In this document: positions 11,250-22,342 of the stretch, in pieces
Position numbering within the stretch: position 1 is the stretch's first letter
Layout: every line of letters starts with the position of its first letter
From: Zanthoxylum bungeanum
Taxonomy: Eukaryota; Streptophyta; Magnoliopsida; Sapindales; Rutaceae
Assembly (NCBI GenBank): GCA_019454045.1
Contig: SKCR01023420.1
Span: 402,752 to 466,751, forward strand
DNA: 64,000 nt
Direction: 5' to 3'
Notes under the pieces: generated by a model
The model's database searches: none
Told to the model about the DNA's origin: nothing
The model's input: the letters and a program-made list of their open reading frames with translations, nothing else
Position numbers and translations under genes: made by a program

Positions 11250-12416
11250 AAAACTGCTAACATTGTACTGTTGCCGCTTCTGGTTGGCTTGCATTTGATG
11301 CTTTCTCTTTTTCTCCTTTGAAACCTGTTATTACAAAACAGAACAAACACAAAAAGGATGCAAATATGTTACGTGTATGCATGCATGCATGATTGAGTTT
11401 CATATCCCGTTGGGTTAGGTCTTCTGCCGGTACTCTTGGTGGATGCTCGGTCTTTTGACAAGTCTGCCCTCTTCCCTAACCAACGGGTATCTATGATGGC
11501 TTTCAAGACAAAAGGGGGTTAACATGGTGCATGTATGCATGAGGTGCATGTGATGCATGAGATGCATACGATACAAGAAATATATCAACTCATTAAAATT
11601 TTCACACAAATCGGCCCATCATCATTTTAGAAGCTTTTGGGCTAACTGTCATAGGAGTGAACTCGTCCCAGTTTAAATGGCCCAACAAGTTCACATCTCA
11701 TGGCAAGAAGTCCAACCGTATCCAAATGATAATGTTCCTAAACACAAACATATAATGGCCCATTGGCGTTTTAGAAGATTTTGGCCCAATCATCATAAGA
11801 TATGTTCTTGTCCCAGTTTAAATGGCCCAACAAGCCCATACCTCATGACAAAAGGTCCGAATGGATCCAAACGACCATGTTCCCAAACACAAGCACAAGT
11901 AAATAATTCTTATTAGTTCTACGACTACGGTTCACATGCGGGTTTACGGGGGTGTGAACAAAGGCTCTCGCTGACGAATGATTACCCACAACTAGGTCTC
12001 CCCACTCAAGGGTTCGAGCGACCAAGTGAGCGCACCTTTTTTATACACTAAGGTACGTGCCAACAAGCTATGGTGTGTGAATGACTGTCAAATGGACTTC
12101 CCGTTGTAGATTCCCCAGAGGGAGGGTGGAGCGAGGCTCTCTTAAGTACCCAAGCCTCTTAGGCTCTTATCGCTTGGTGTAAGGAATAAACAACGAGTCC
12201 TCCAAATTAGTCCATCACAGTAGGCTACGAGTAGATGATTATCTATGTGCCTACACAGCTTTTCCTTCTAGAAAGGTAGTGAATGAATGAAGACACCAAA
12301 CCATTACCCAGCCTTAAAAGTGCCTTTGATTAAACCCCTTTTAACCCACAGTAGACACGGTTAATTAAAGCACAAATCATAATATTACAAGACATTATTT
12401 CAAGGCCGATTCTCTA
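11250..12416 (-). other. Tat-I internal leader, non-coding
   Basis: From the primer site inward this stretch is homologous to 43003-43950 and 45040-45200 of Tat-II, including GGAGGACTCGTTGTTTATTC and the region around GCCATCATAGATACCCGTTG. No domain-bearing frame is visible on either strand. Conservation between two diverged elements suggests a packaging, priming or dimerisation role, which is inference. Confidence 0.7.
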
Positions 12417-12434
12417 TCCCCAGTGGAGTCACCA
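12417..12434 (-). other. Primer binding site of Tat-I (tRNA-Arg type)
   Basis: In sense orientation TGGTGACTCCACTGGGGA lies three bases inside the 5' LTR. It resembles the reverse complement of the 3' end of plant tRNA-Arg(ACG) with CCA, with two or three mismatches; recalled from memory and not searched. Confidence 0.75.
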
Positions 12435-13311
12435 GACTATGGGAACACAAACTGGGCGACGCATGTTGTTCCGGGCTCGCGGCCCGGTTGGGAGTACGGA
12501 GTAGCCCGCGGGGGACTAAACCGGAGAATAATGGAGTCGCCATCCGGTATGAACCGGGACAAAGATTTAAGGCCGCACTCACCCCTCGCAATGGAAGACC
12601 TCAAACCGTTTGGGTTCGGAATGGTCTCTTACTTATGCCACTTGTAATAAAACGATTTGTGCAATAATCTAGTCAAACCTAAGTAACACATATTTCCAAG
12701 AGTATTATGCTTCTAAGTTCACATGCATGAAAGTAATCATCATAACGGAAAACATGCAATAGCACACGGCAATCTCATGAACATGCTTCGATCATATAAT
12801 GCGAAAAACAAAGAACAACTTAAACATAATGCAAATTCCATACGCAAAACAAAATGATTAATCATGCTTGAAAATAAACAACCAAATACGCTAAATCATG
12901 CCTAAGAACCAAGTAACATACTAATGACCTAATTATGCTTGAATAGCATCTCATGAACACATCAAACAGATAGACGCAGAGATACAAATAATATGATTGA
13001 TTACATGATATAAGAGAAATCACCTAAGAAACAATTATACATGACATTTGATGAAAATGACTCAATTCAGTGTATTCGCGTTCGTGTAGCGTTCGTAAAC
13101 GCGTTCGAACGGTAAACAGAAGCTTCGCATTCGTATAGCGTTTGATAACGCGTTCGAACGGGACCAGACAGAAAACATGCGTTCGTGCGACGTTCCGAAA
13201 CGCGTTCGAACGGGGTTACAGTAGTGACCACCAAAATACAGTAAACAACATGACACATACATGAACGGATGAATAGATGACACCTAATAAATAATAACGG
13301 GCTAAAAGCGC

Positions 13312-13930
13312 GGCAAAGCATCGTGGTAAAGGATTTTAACCTCTCAAAATAGGGGACCTTTAATCGCACTTTACTAAGCCCATGCGCAATCAACACAATA
13401 CATATATAAAAAGAAAAGACAATGATATCGGACTTCGTATACCCGATTGAACACATCTTACATTCAACCGAATATACATCAACCGGCGCGGCAAAGCATC
13501 GTGGTAAAGGGTTTTAACCCCTCAAAACAGGGGACCTTTAATCCAACTTACTAAGCTCATGCGCTCGATCGCGTCATGCATATAAAAAATAAAGACAATA
13601 ATATCGGCTTCGTATACCCGATTGAACAGATCTTACATTCAACCGAATATACATTAATCGGCGCGGTAAAGCATCGTGGTAAAGGATTTTAACCCCTCAA
13701 AATATGGGACCTTTAATCCAACTTACTAAGCCCATGCGCTCGATCACATCATGCATATAAAAATAAAGACAATAATATCGATTTCGTATACCTGATTGAA
13801 CACATCTTACATTCAACCGAATATACATTAATCGGCGCGGCAGAGCATCGTGGTAAAGGATTTTAACCCCTCAAAATAAGGGACCTTTAATCCAACTTAC
13901 TAACCCCATGCGCTCGATCACATCATTACA
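13312..13930 (-). repeat. 175-bp hairpin array in Tat-I 5' LTR
   Basis: Counterpart of the 7266-8235 array with fewer units at the same 174-176-bp spacing and the same CCCCT/AGGGG stem-loop. Confidence 0.88.
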
Positions 13931-15061
13931 TAAACAAGTAACATGCGGAAATTAAATAATGAATAATAAACACATCAAAACAACATAAAACAAAATATGC
14001 GCCGTTTACTCAAGTGGTACGTGGAGTTGTATCCCGAGTACAGATCATACTACCGTCCATTTAGAATCAGCTATGAAATTTATGTCCGGGTTTCCATCCT
14101 ATATACCACGAGAGGTGACACATTTTTTGTTTTACTCAAGGGCCACAACATACATCATTCCACAATACATGCATTTACTCTCTATTCAATGGCCACAATC
14201 ATGCATCAATAAACGACTCTCATGCGATAAAAATGAATAAAACAATTAAAAAGATATATGGAAATAATAGGAAAAGTACCCTCATGTCTAACCTTTTATG
14301 TCGACTTTCGGACTCGCGTTTCACGGCCGTCGGAAGGGCTATCACTCCGCAACTCTTCCGGTTCACTAGATTAACGTCTTAGCTCGTTGTTTTGCTGTTT
14401 TGGTCGCTGTTTTCGCTCCGTTTTGCTGCTGTTTTCGTTCCATTTTCTGGTCACAATTCAGGTGTGTTAGTGGACAATTTCTGGGCAGTTTGGGCGTGGA
14501 TTTGAGAGTTGTTTAATGTCAGGTTATGAGTGAGGCAGCGGGCGTGAAGGAGGGCTTTGTGCGTGCAGTGAGGGGACTTGGCGTGAGGCAGATTTATGGG
14601 TGAAGTGGGCTGTTATTTGCGTGAAGCAGTGAGTGGCTTCCGTGAGTTGTGTGAAGGTTGAGGGGTTGTTGAAGGGCTTACGTAAGTTGTTTGAAGGTTG
14701 AGGGGTTGTTGAAGGTTGAGGCAATTCGGTTAGTGGAGCAAGGTGGCGTTATAGCGTGAAGTTTTATGAGTGGCTGGCGTATAGAGTGCAGGTGTGGCGT
14801 GATCGCTGAGTGTTAGTGCCAGGTGCGTGAAGGTGCAAGTGCGCTGAGTGATAGTGGGCTATTAGCGTGAAAGGCAGGCTACGTGGCTTCTTGTGTAAAG
14901 GGTTTCTGTGTGATTAATTTGAAGGCAGAGGCTGTGTGTCTTTGATGGTTTTTTTATTTTATTGTTTACGTGAAGGGTTGGTGATGAGAGAGTGTTTAGG
15001 GTTTGAATTTTGTGAGTGTATTACCGTGTGAGAGAGAGGGCTATGGCTTTGGTTTTGGGTT

Positions 15062-15070
15062 GTTTATATA
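15062..15070 (-). promoter_or_regulatory. Candidate TATA box, Tat-I 5' LTR
   Basis: Sense TATATAAAC in the same context as the 3' LTR copy. Being in the 5' LTR it would start the element's transcript. Confidence 0.55.
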
Positions 15071-16007
15071 GAGAAGGGATAGGGCTTCTCCTTGTCTCAC
15101 AAGGAATGGATTTTGGCATTAAAGAGAGGATTTGATTTGGTGTTGGATAAGGAAATCAATGGATTGAGGGGGGACAATTTTGGTGAATTAGAAAGGTTGA
15201 ATATTTGATTTGCTTGGTTTAGGAATACAATATTTTAATTGGTTAGGATTGATTTTAATTAGGCATAATATTTCTTTAATTTAGTATATAATATTTTGGA
15301 TTATGAAGTTACAATATTTTAATTTGGTATAATTATATTTTATGTCTTATTTAATTTGGTATATCAATTAATTAATATTTTATTTAGTTAATATTTAATT
15401 TAATTAATATTTGATTTAATTTGTGTGTATTTTAGGGGCTATGGGCGTGTGGGCCTCTCTTGGTGGGCTAGGTGTTGTGTTCGCTAAATGAGTGGGTTTG
15501 GGCCAAGATTAAAAGGTTTGCGGGTTTTTTTGGGCCAAGCATAATTTAAAACGGAGGTCCAACAAGCGAACCCGAAGCTAAACACGTGAACTAAATCCAA
15601 CAAAACGTCAATTCTTGACTCTTCCCTTCCGACGTCCGTTTCCCACAGCTTCCGCGACTTAAAAGATAGTGCCTCCAAATGAGACTCATCATCGGGTTTC
15701 ACATGCAAAAATGAAATGCCTATACTCTCCAATTTATTATGTCTATTAGGTGGCATGTATGCACCTAATAATTTTATCATTAGCTAATCCATTTTTATGC
15801 TTTGGTATGGCCTCCACATTTATATGTTTGTCATTGAAAGAAAGCATTAGATGCTTAATGACAAATTCATTGTCTTTAGCTTATCATTTCTTATATTTTG
15901 GTATGACATTCACATTTTTGTGTTAGCCATTGCAAGAATGCATTAAATGTTTAATGACAAGGTTAGTTGGCTTGTGTGAGAGAATATAATCTCTGTCATT
16001 TCTCTCA

Positions 16008-16017
16008 CTTTATAAGG
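16008..16017 (+). promoter_or_regulatory. Candidate TATA box of the copia LTR
   Basis: CTTTATAAGG sits in the second LTR fragment, ~480 bp before the LTR end, a normal U3/R position. It supports reading 15730-16495 as LTR. Confidence 0.4.
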
Positions 16018-16495
16018 TGAACATTTTTGCATTCATTCACATAAGTGCAAAAGAGAGAAAAGAGAGAAGAAATTCAAATATTCACAAGTGTTGTGAGAGT
16101 GTTTGAAATTCCAAAAGTCAAACACCATTGTGACATCTTAATTCTCTAAATTGTTTAGAGTTTAATCTTTGTGAGTGAAGCCCACACTTCGGTTTGTTGG
16201 TTTCGAGTCATAGTTCAGATGGTCAAGTGGTTGATCCAAGCATTGGACATCAAATGATTGATTTCGGCAACTACAACAAAGGAAGAAGGCAAAGAAAATT
16301 TTAAAGATCCATACCGGAGCCAGTGCCCACACAGGCAACTTCCGCCGCGTTAAGGAAAGTCATTTCCTATAGTAGTGCGGCCTTAAATCCTTCCAAGTGT
16401 CTTATACTGGGTGGTGACTCTTTTATTCTTCGATTAGTCCCCCTCGTAGGGCTATTCGTACTCTCTACGAGCTGCGAGCCCAACAGTATCGTGGT

Positions 16496-17045
<550 letters not shown>

Positions 17046-17053
17046 CTTGATTC

Positions 17054-17601
17054 TAGAGGTGACAAAACGAATCAACAAATCGAATTTGTATCGAATCCTA
17101 AACGAATCGAATCAAAATGTGATGAATTCGTATTCGATTCGTTTATTAAACGAATCCTAATATCAGGATTCGTATTCGATTCGTTTAGTAAACGAATCGA
17201 ATACGAATATTCGTTTATTCGTTTAGTTAATGATATTATTTAATAAAATAATTTACCACACATGATTTACATTAATTCTTCATAAATATATACATATGTA
17301 ATTAATATATTTACTAAAAATACCTCACCAAATATCGAAAATATTAATTTTTCTATCATAATTAGCTATACTTTCTCGAATATTAATTGAAAATTAACAA
17401 GAACTAGTAAATAAAATAATTAACGAATCCTAAATGAATAAACGAATCAATGAGCTTAAATTCGTATTCGATTCGTTTAATAAACGAATCGAATCGAATT
17501 GACCTATTTATTAAACGAATCTATTTTTTCAAACCCGTATTCGCTTAAAAACGAATCGAATCGAACGAATAAACGAATCATGACCCAAATTGTCACCCCT
17601 A
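17054..17601. mobile_element. hAT-type MITE with 8-bp TSD
   Basis: A 548-bp element with 12-bp terminal inverted repeats (TAGAGGTGACAA and the complement of TTGTCACCCCTA, one mismatch) and a perfect 8-bp target duplication CTTGATTC at 17046-17053 and 17602-17609. The interior has many inverted AACGAATCGAAT/ATTCGATTCGTT words that can fold. No transposase. A truncated relative is at 62262-62310. TAGGGGTG ends with 8-bp duplications are typical of hAT elements. Confidence 0.9.
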
Positions 17602-17609
17602 CTTGATTC

Positions 17610-18130
17610 CCACCCACACCAATCCAAAGGCAAAAGCAACAAATCGGACTCTACCGACCGACCTGTGAATACCACTAACATATCCCCAACTCTCCATTGA
17701 ATTGGCTTTTCAGAACACAGCATCCCCTCAGAACATCATGGACACGTGTCAAAATTCTATTCCGAAAACCTATACCAGGTACCCCATCACAATGCCTTGC
17801 TACAGCTCTATGTTACAAACTATTATTTGCTTGAGTATGACACACAAAGTTTGCTGAAAAGATTTAATGGGTTATTGTTTAGATTGATTGAACAGTTCTC
17901 ATTGAATCTATAAAATTAGATATAAATGATTTTAATTAATTAAAAATTATAAACAAATAAATAAATTTTAAATTTTAGTTTTAAAAAATTTATGAACCGA
18001 TCTGGCTCATCGATTTTTGATTTTTAATGTTTAACCGGATTAAATTATCAGTCGGTTTCGAACTCGTCTAGTTCAATCCACCAATTTTAATTTTCAAAAA
18101 CACTGTTTTGATGGAAAATCAAATCAATAA
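17610..18130. other. Spacer, possible decayed MITE, no gene
   Basis: No credible gene. The stretch 17990-18100 has GGTTCGAACC-like words resembling those of 19960-20110 on the other side of the hAT element, suggesting related decayed MITE sequence, but I cannot define ends. Confidence 0.45.
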
Positions 18131-18138
18131 TGGAATAT

Positions 18139-19619
18139 AGACCCGGCCACGGTTCCGGTTCGAAACCGGAACCGAATCGGTTGGACGGTTCCAACAGGTT
18201 CGTGATTGACCGGTTCGGTTGGGGTTCCACCCCAACGCGAACTGGTCGGAACCGCTGGAACTGAACTGTTCCAGCGGTTCCAACGGTTCCAAACGGAACC
18301 ATACGGTTCCGCCTGGAACCGTAGGGTTCCAACAGGAACCCTACCAACGGCTACTAGCCGTTGGGTTAGCTCCCTACCCCTTAAATTAAAAAAATAAAAT
18401 GGCCGTTGGCCATTAAAAATAAATTATATTATATAATTTCTATTATACCCCTAATAACAGTAATAAAACAGTTATATTTATGGGCATTTTTGGTATCAAA
18501 AAAATTCTAAAACTCTATAAATATGATTCATTTTTTATTATTTCAACACACCAATTACTGCTATGAAGGTAAAATGGTTGAATTATTTTAGAGAAATTCA
18601 TTTACTTTATCTTATTACTGCTGTTTTTGATCCTAGATTTAAATTAGAATGTTTGAATAGTGCTTTACAAGCTTATTATGGTTATTTAAGAATATTAAAT
18701 GAAATTGATACTACAATAATAATAGTGAGATTAAGAAATGATTTAATTGAGTTATTTAATGATTATATTGTAATATATAACTTAGGAACATTAGGTGAAT
18801 CTAGTAGTAGCGAACCGGTAATTCAAACAAGACTTAGCGTAGGGGATCATTGGTTACTGTAACGAAATAAAAAAGCTAGAGATATGACAACTAATAACCC
18901 CGAATTAGATAATTATTTATCTACAAATTTCGAGTTTCCTACTGAAGTTTAGTTAGTAAAAATTTTAAAATCCTTTAATAGTGGAACCGACATCAAAATA
19001 TATATCATGTTTTATCAATTATTGCTAAAGAGATATGACAGCACCTATTTCCACTGTTGCGGTTGAGTAAACCTTCAGCTTGGGAGACAATATATTGGAA
19101 GCTAGACGATCTTCATTACATCCAAGCACTCTAAAAGCAACAGCTTGTGTGGATGACTGGACTCGAGCTAATATGAGACAACTAGAAGATGCCCCGATGA
19201 TTTTGAAGACTTGTTCGATAATATATCTGCAACAACAAGTGCAAGCGGAACCGGAGCTGAAGGATCAACTGATAATGATGATTGATATTTGATAATTACA
19301 AAATTGTAAATTTCCAAAGGGGGAATATCTTATAATTGTAATGGAATTACGTGAGCTTTGATTCATCTCACACCTGGAGGATACGTAGGCAACTTAAATT
19401 TTTTAAAATTTAAATTCAAGCTCTTCAATTTAATAATTTTATTTATTTATTAAATTAATCTAATTTATTTTAATTTATTTTCGAATTTTTTATATAATTA
19501 ATAAAAAAAGTTCGAACCGAACCAGAATCGGAACCGGAATCGACCGGTTCGGTTCACGATTCTAGTTACACACTTGTGAAACCGGCCGGAACCGCAACCG
19601 AACCGCCGGCCAGGTCCAG
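18139..19619 (+). mobile_element. Decayed hAT transposon with 8-bp TSD
   Basis: A 1481-bp element flanked by a perfect 8-bp duplication TGGAATAT (18131-18138, 19620-19627). Ends are imperfect inverted repeats (AGACCCGGCCACGG versus TGGACCTGGCCGGCGG on the other strand). Subterminal regions are packed with GGTTCC/GGAACC words, as in hAT elements where transposase binds. It keeps fragments of the C-terminal half of a hAT transposase and has lost the N-terminal part. Confidence 0.85.
18563..19290 (+). pseudogene. hAT transposase C-terminal remnant
   Basis: The frame at 18563 gives MKVKWLNYFREIHLLY and AAVFDPRFKLE-like sequence (here TAVFDPRFKLE), the segment before the dimerisation region in plant hAT transposases (RNase H-like fold, DUF4413 area). 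After stops at ~18861 and ~18952, the frame around 19040-19290 gives ISTVAVE, a stop, TFSLGDNILEARRSSLHP and the ACVDDWTRA motif, the hAT family C-terminal dimerisation domain. Family copies are usually 600-700 residues; here about 230 codons remain with several stops and no N-terminal BED zinc finger. It cannot make active transposase. Confidence 0.88.
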
Positions 19620-19627
19620 TGGAATAT

Positions 19628-20750
19628 TCTCAGTTTTGCTCTACATGGTTCCTCTTCATGAGCCAAGTACGCAACAAAATTATTTCACTTACAGACGTCC
19701 TGTGATATCTCCACTAAATGAGGAGAATGATTTGTAAATTAATGGCGGAAACTATTGTGGCTGCAATACATTTTTCCCCTGGGCCAGCTTTGATCGATCC
19801 TGAGAAAAAGAACCAAGCTAGGGTAAAACCCTTTTCATAATCGTATCAGAGATTAAATTGGTGATGTAAATGGTTTAATGGATTATTGGTAGTTGGTAAA
19901 ATCGACTAACATAATAAATAATTTTATTTAATTAAAAATTAAAAAATACAAAAAAAATGAAAAAAATATTGAGCCGGTCCGATCTGATTTTGATCGATTA
20001 TTTATCATACCGATTTTTTACATATGACTAAATTGAACTCACGATCGGTTCTTGATTTGACCGGATGAACCGACCGGTCCGATCTGATTTGGAAAACTAT
20101 GATAAAACCATTACCTTCAAGGCTGCCCATGAATTTTATGCACAGATCCACTTTGTTACCGCATATGATGTATACGTTAAAAAAAGTTTTTGAAATTAAA
20201 CATAATTAAATAAATACATGATGCCATTTTCGTCAGATTTATTTGCCTCTACTAAACCACCAACCAACTTAGGTGGGTTTCGCTATATAGATCATTAGTT
20301 GTTATTAAATTTCTTTTTGAAATCTTTATTTCATTAAATTTGATAAAATATAAGTATCTTATTATCTAGATATTTTTAAATATCACTTGAGATATGACAA
20401 TATTATTTACTCTATTTTTTTTTTTATTATAGATCACTTATTTGACTCTATATATGAAAAAACTTAGAAATGTAATTTTGAAAATAGGCCTTTAATTAAT
20501 TTCCATGCTCTTTATAATCTTACGACATTGGCTTACGTGATAATTAACAGGGAGTTTGGATAAGTACTGCAAGACTCGAATCTGCTTGCTAGGAAAAAGA
20601 AAAGGAATATATTGCATATACAATTCTTTTGCATAAATTAATTTCTTATTCAAAGATATGGTCAGCCAAATGGATGACACAATCTAGAGTTTATCAAGCA
20701 TCTTAACAGTATACATCCATGTCTTGATCAACAGATTAACTATACCCGGG
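19628..20750. other. Spacer without genes
   Basis: AT-rich unassigned sequence. The part at 19830-20112 looks like a decayed MITE with GGTCCGATCTGATTT words and possible ends near TAAAACC, but no target duplication could be fixed. Confidence 0.45.
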
Positions 20751-20759
20751 AACCAAGGA

Positions 20760-21710
20760 TTAGAATATGAAAAAATTAATCGAAATCATCGTAATATTTA
20801 AAAACTAAACAAAACCTTATATCGTTATAAAAAATCTCTTAAAAGTTAACTTCATTTATCATTTTGCCTATTATGAAAAATTTAAATGTTTAGGAAATAT
20901 GAATCAAGTAAAATAATTTAAATATATTTAATGATAAATAATAGAGAAAAACTAAAATCACTACAAGAAAATGGACCTTTAGCGTCCAAACTTTTTTCGA
21001 CGTTAATAAACCTTTAGCGTCGAATTTCAATTTCGACGCTAAAAGGTAAACCTTAGCGTCGAAATCTATTTGGACGCTAAAAGTCACACATTTAGCGTCG
21101 AAATAGTTGTTTGACGCTAAAGGGTTGCCCTTTGGCGTCGAAATCTATTTGGTTCGACGCTAAAGGTTTACCTTTTAGCGTCGAAATTTACATTCGACGC
21201 TAAACGTTTACCTTTTAGCGTCGAAATCGAAATTTAAATTTTTCGATTTCCCGCCTTCTAAAATTTGAATTTTTCGCCAAAAAAATTAAATTTAAATTTT
21301 TGTTCATTTGCGACGAATGTTTCGACGCTAAAGGGTAAATTTAAATTTTTTGAATTCCCTCCTTATAAATACCTTCTTATTTTCGACGCTAAAGACCTTT
21401 AGCGACGAAATTTTGACTTTTAGCGAAGAAATTTTCCGACGCTAAAGATCTATTTTCTTGTAGTACATGTTTGAATTAAATGAAATTATAAAAGATACAA
21501 GGTATTTAATTTTTTATCATTTTACTTGATTCATATTTCTTAAGTATTTATTAGAAATAATTCTTAAACATTTATGTTTTCCATAAGGGGAAAATAGTAA
21601 AATGATAAATAAAAGTAATATTTGAGAGAGCTTTTATACCAACAAGGGTGGTTTTATTTAATTTTTAAACAACATAGTGGGTTTCGAATAATTTTATCAA
21701 ATATCGGGGG
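20760..21710. mobile_element. Foldback element with ~200-bp imperfect arms
   Basis: The left flank of the CACTA MITE (20760-20958) and the reverse complement of its right flank (21466-21705) align over most of their length; shared words include AAATATGAATCAAGTAAAAT and TTTATCATTTT. This suggests an older inverted-repeat element, possibly Mutator-like with long terminal repeats, with the CACTA MITE in its loop. Outer ends and target duplication are not resolved. Confidence 0.6.
20959..21465. mobile_element. CACTA-derived MITE
   Basis: A 507-bp element starting CACTACAAGAAAAT and ending ATTTTCTTGTAGTA, inverted ends typical of CACTA transposons (last base mutated). The interior is a ladder of TTTAGCGTCGAAA and TTTCGACGCTAAA words in both orientations, able to form long hairpins. 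No transposase. A clean 3-bp target duplication is not evident. Confidence 0.85.
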
Positions 21711-21966
21711 ATTATACTCATTTTCCCATGTAATGCATGTTAAAATTGCACAAGTCTAACTAAGGTTTAGTGTAAGAATTTGGATTCACTGCCAATTATA
21801 ATTTATAAAAAATTCAGTACTGAATCCAAGTAAATATGGGACCTAATTAATTAATTAGAACGTAGAATGAAAGCAAAATGATTTGATAAATAATATAAAA
21901 GTTATGTACAATATTGCACTCAATTTGACAATAACATCCATTGCACATTTTGTGGGGTCTTATTGA

Positions 21967-22342
21967 TGTTGTGAAATAACGATCACTTTAGGAAGTGTTT
22001 AGGAAGAAGAACCGAATTCGTATTATTACTACCAAGAATAATAACTAAAGTTTACAAAACAAGAAACTCACAAAAAACCTCACTTACACTCTTCACAATT
22101 GCTCACTTATTGGGATGATTTACAAACTCACTGGAAGGCTGAATTTATAGGACAAGGTTGGTTTTATTACTCCACCATTCACTCCTTGATTCATGGCTTT
22201 TCTTTGTTTGTTAGCCATACTTTCAACTTATCACCTAAAGTTAGCTTGGAGCTATCTTCATTAGTCTTCAAGGATGGCCTGCAGTAGGTAACAATCCCTT
22301 TCAATGGCAGCTGGACACCAAGAAGCTACTGACTTCTTTACA
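21967..22342 (-). repeat. Copia-A 3' LTR
   Basis: Sense start TGTAAAGAAGTCAG at 22342, sense end TATTTCACAACA at 21967; matched by 27043-27419. Confidence 0.92.

Larger units (their letters stand above)
6397..15724 (-). mobile_element. Tat-I: complete non-autonomous Tat/Ogre-like LTR element
   Basis: The 9.3-kb element in minus orientation has two long LTRs, a primer site at 12417-12434, a polypurine tract at 10039-10052 and a perfect 5-bp target duplication. The primer site resembles the one complementary to tRNA-Arg used by Tat/Ogre Ty3-gypsy elements. The 2.4-kb internal region has no gag, protease, reverse transcriptase, RNase H or integrase motif in any frame; it consists of a leader homologous to that of Tat-II and two tandem arrays. 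It must therefore have moved with enzymes from a related autonomous element. It inserted into the copia 3' LTR. The LTR start has decayed from TGTAGG to TATAGG in the 5' copy. Confidence 0.88.
12438..15724 (-). repeat. Tat-I 5' LTR (3287 bp)
   Basis: Colinear with 6397-10038 apart from two fewer 175-bp units (starts at 13494, 13670 and 13844 plus a first copy near 13312). Sense start TATAGGC is a mutated TGTAGGC; sense end CCCATA abuts the primer site. Confidence 0.9.
5101..16495 (+). repeat. Copia 3' LTR (~2.06 kb) split by Tat-I
   Basis: The LTR starts TGTTGGGATTTATGTCC at 5101, runs to 6396, is interrupted by Tat-I, resumes at 15730 and ends GCGAGCCCAACA at 16495; the ends are inverted repeats (TGTTGGG/CCCAACA). 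It follows pol and a polypurine tract, so it is the 3' LTR; its partner is outside the window. GTATC follows at 16496 as the expected but uncheckable target duplication. The opening resembles Angela-type LTRs. Its last ~120 bp resemble the Tat-I LTR end (see findings). An alternative reading is that 15730-16495 belongs to another element, but the matching termini favour a single LTR. Confidence 0.7.
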
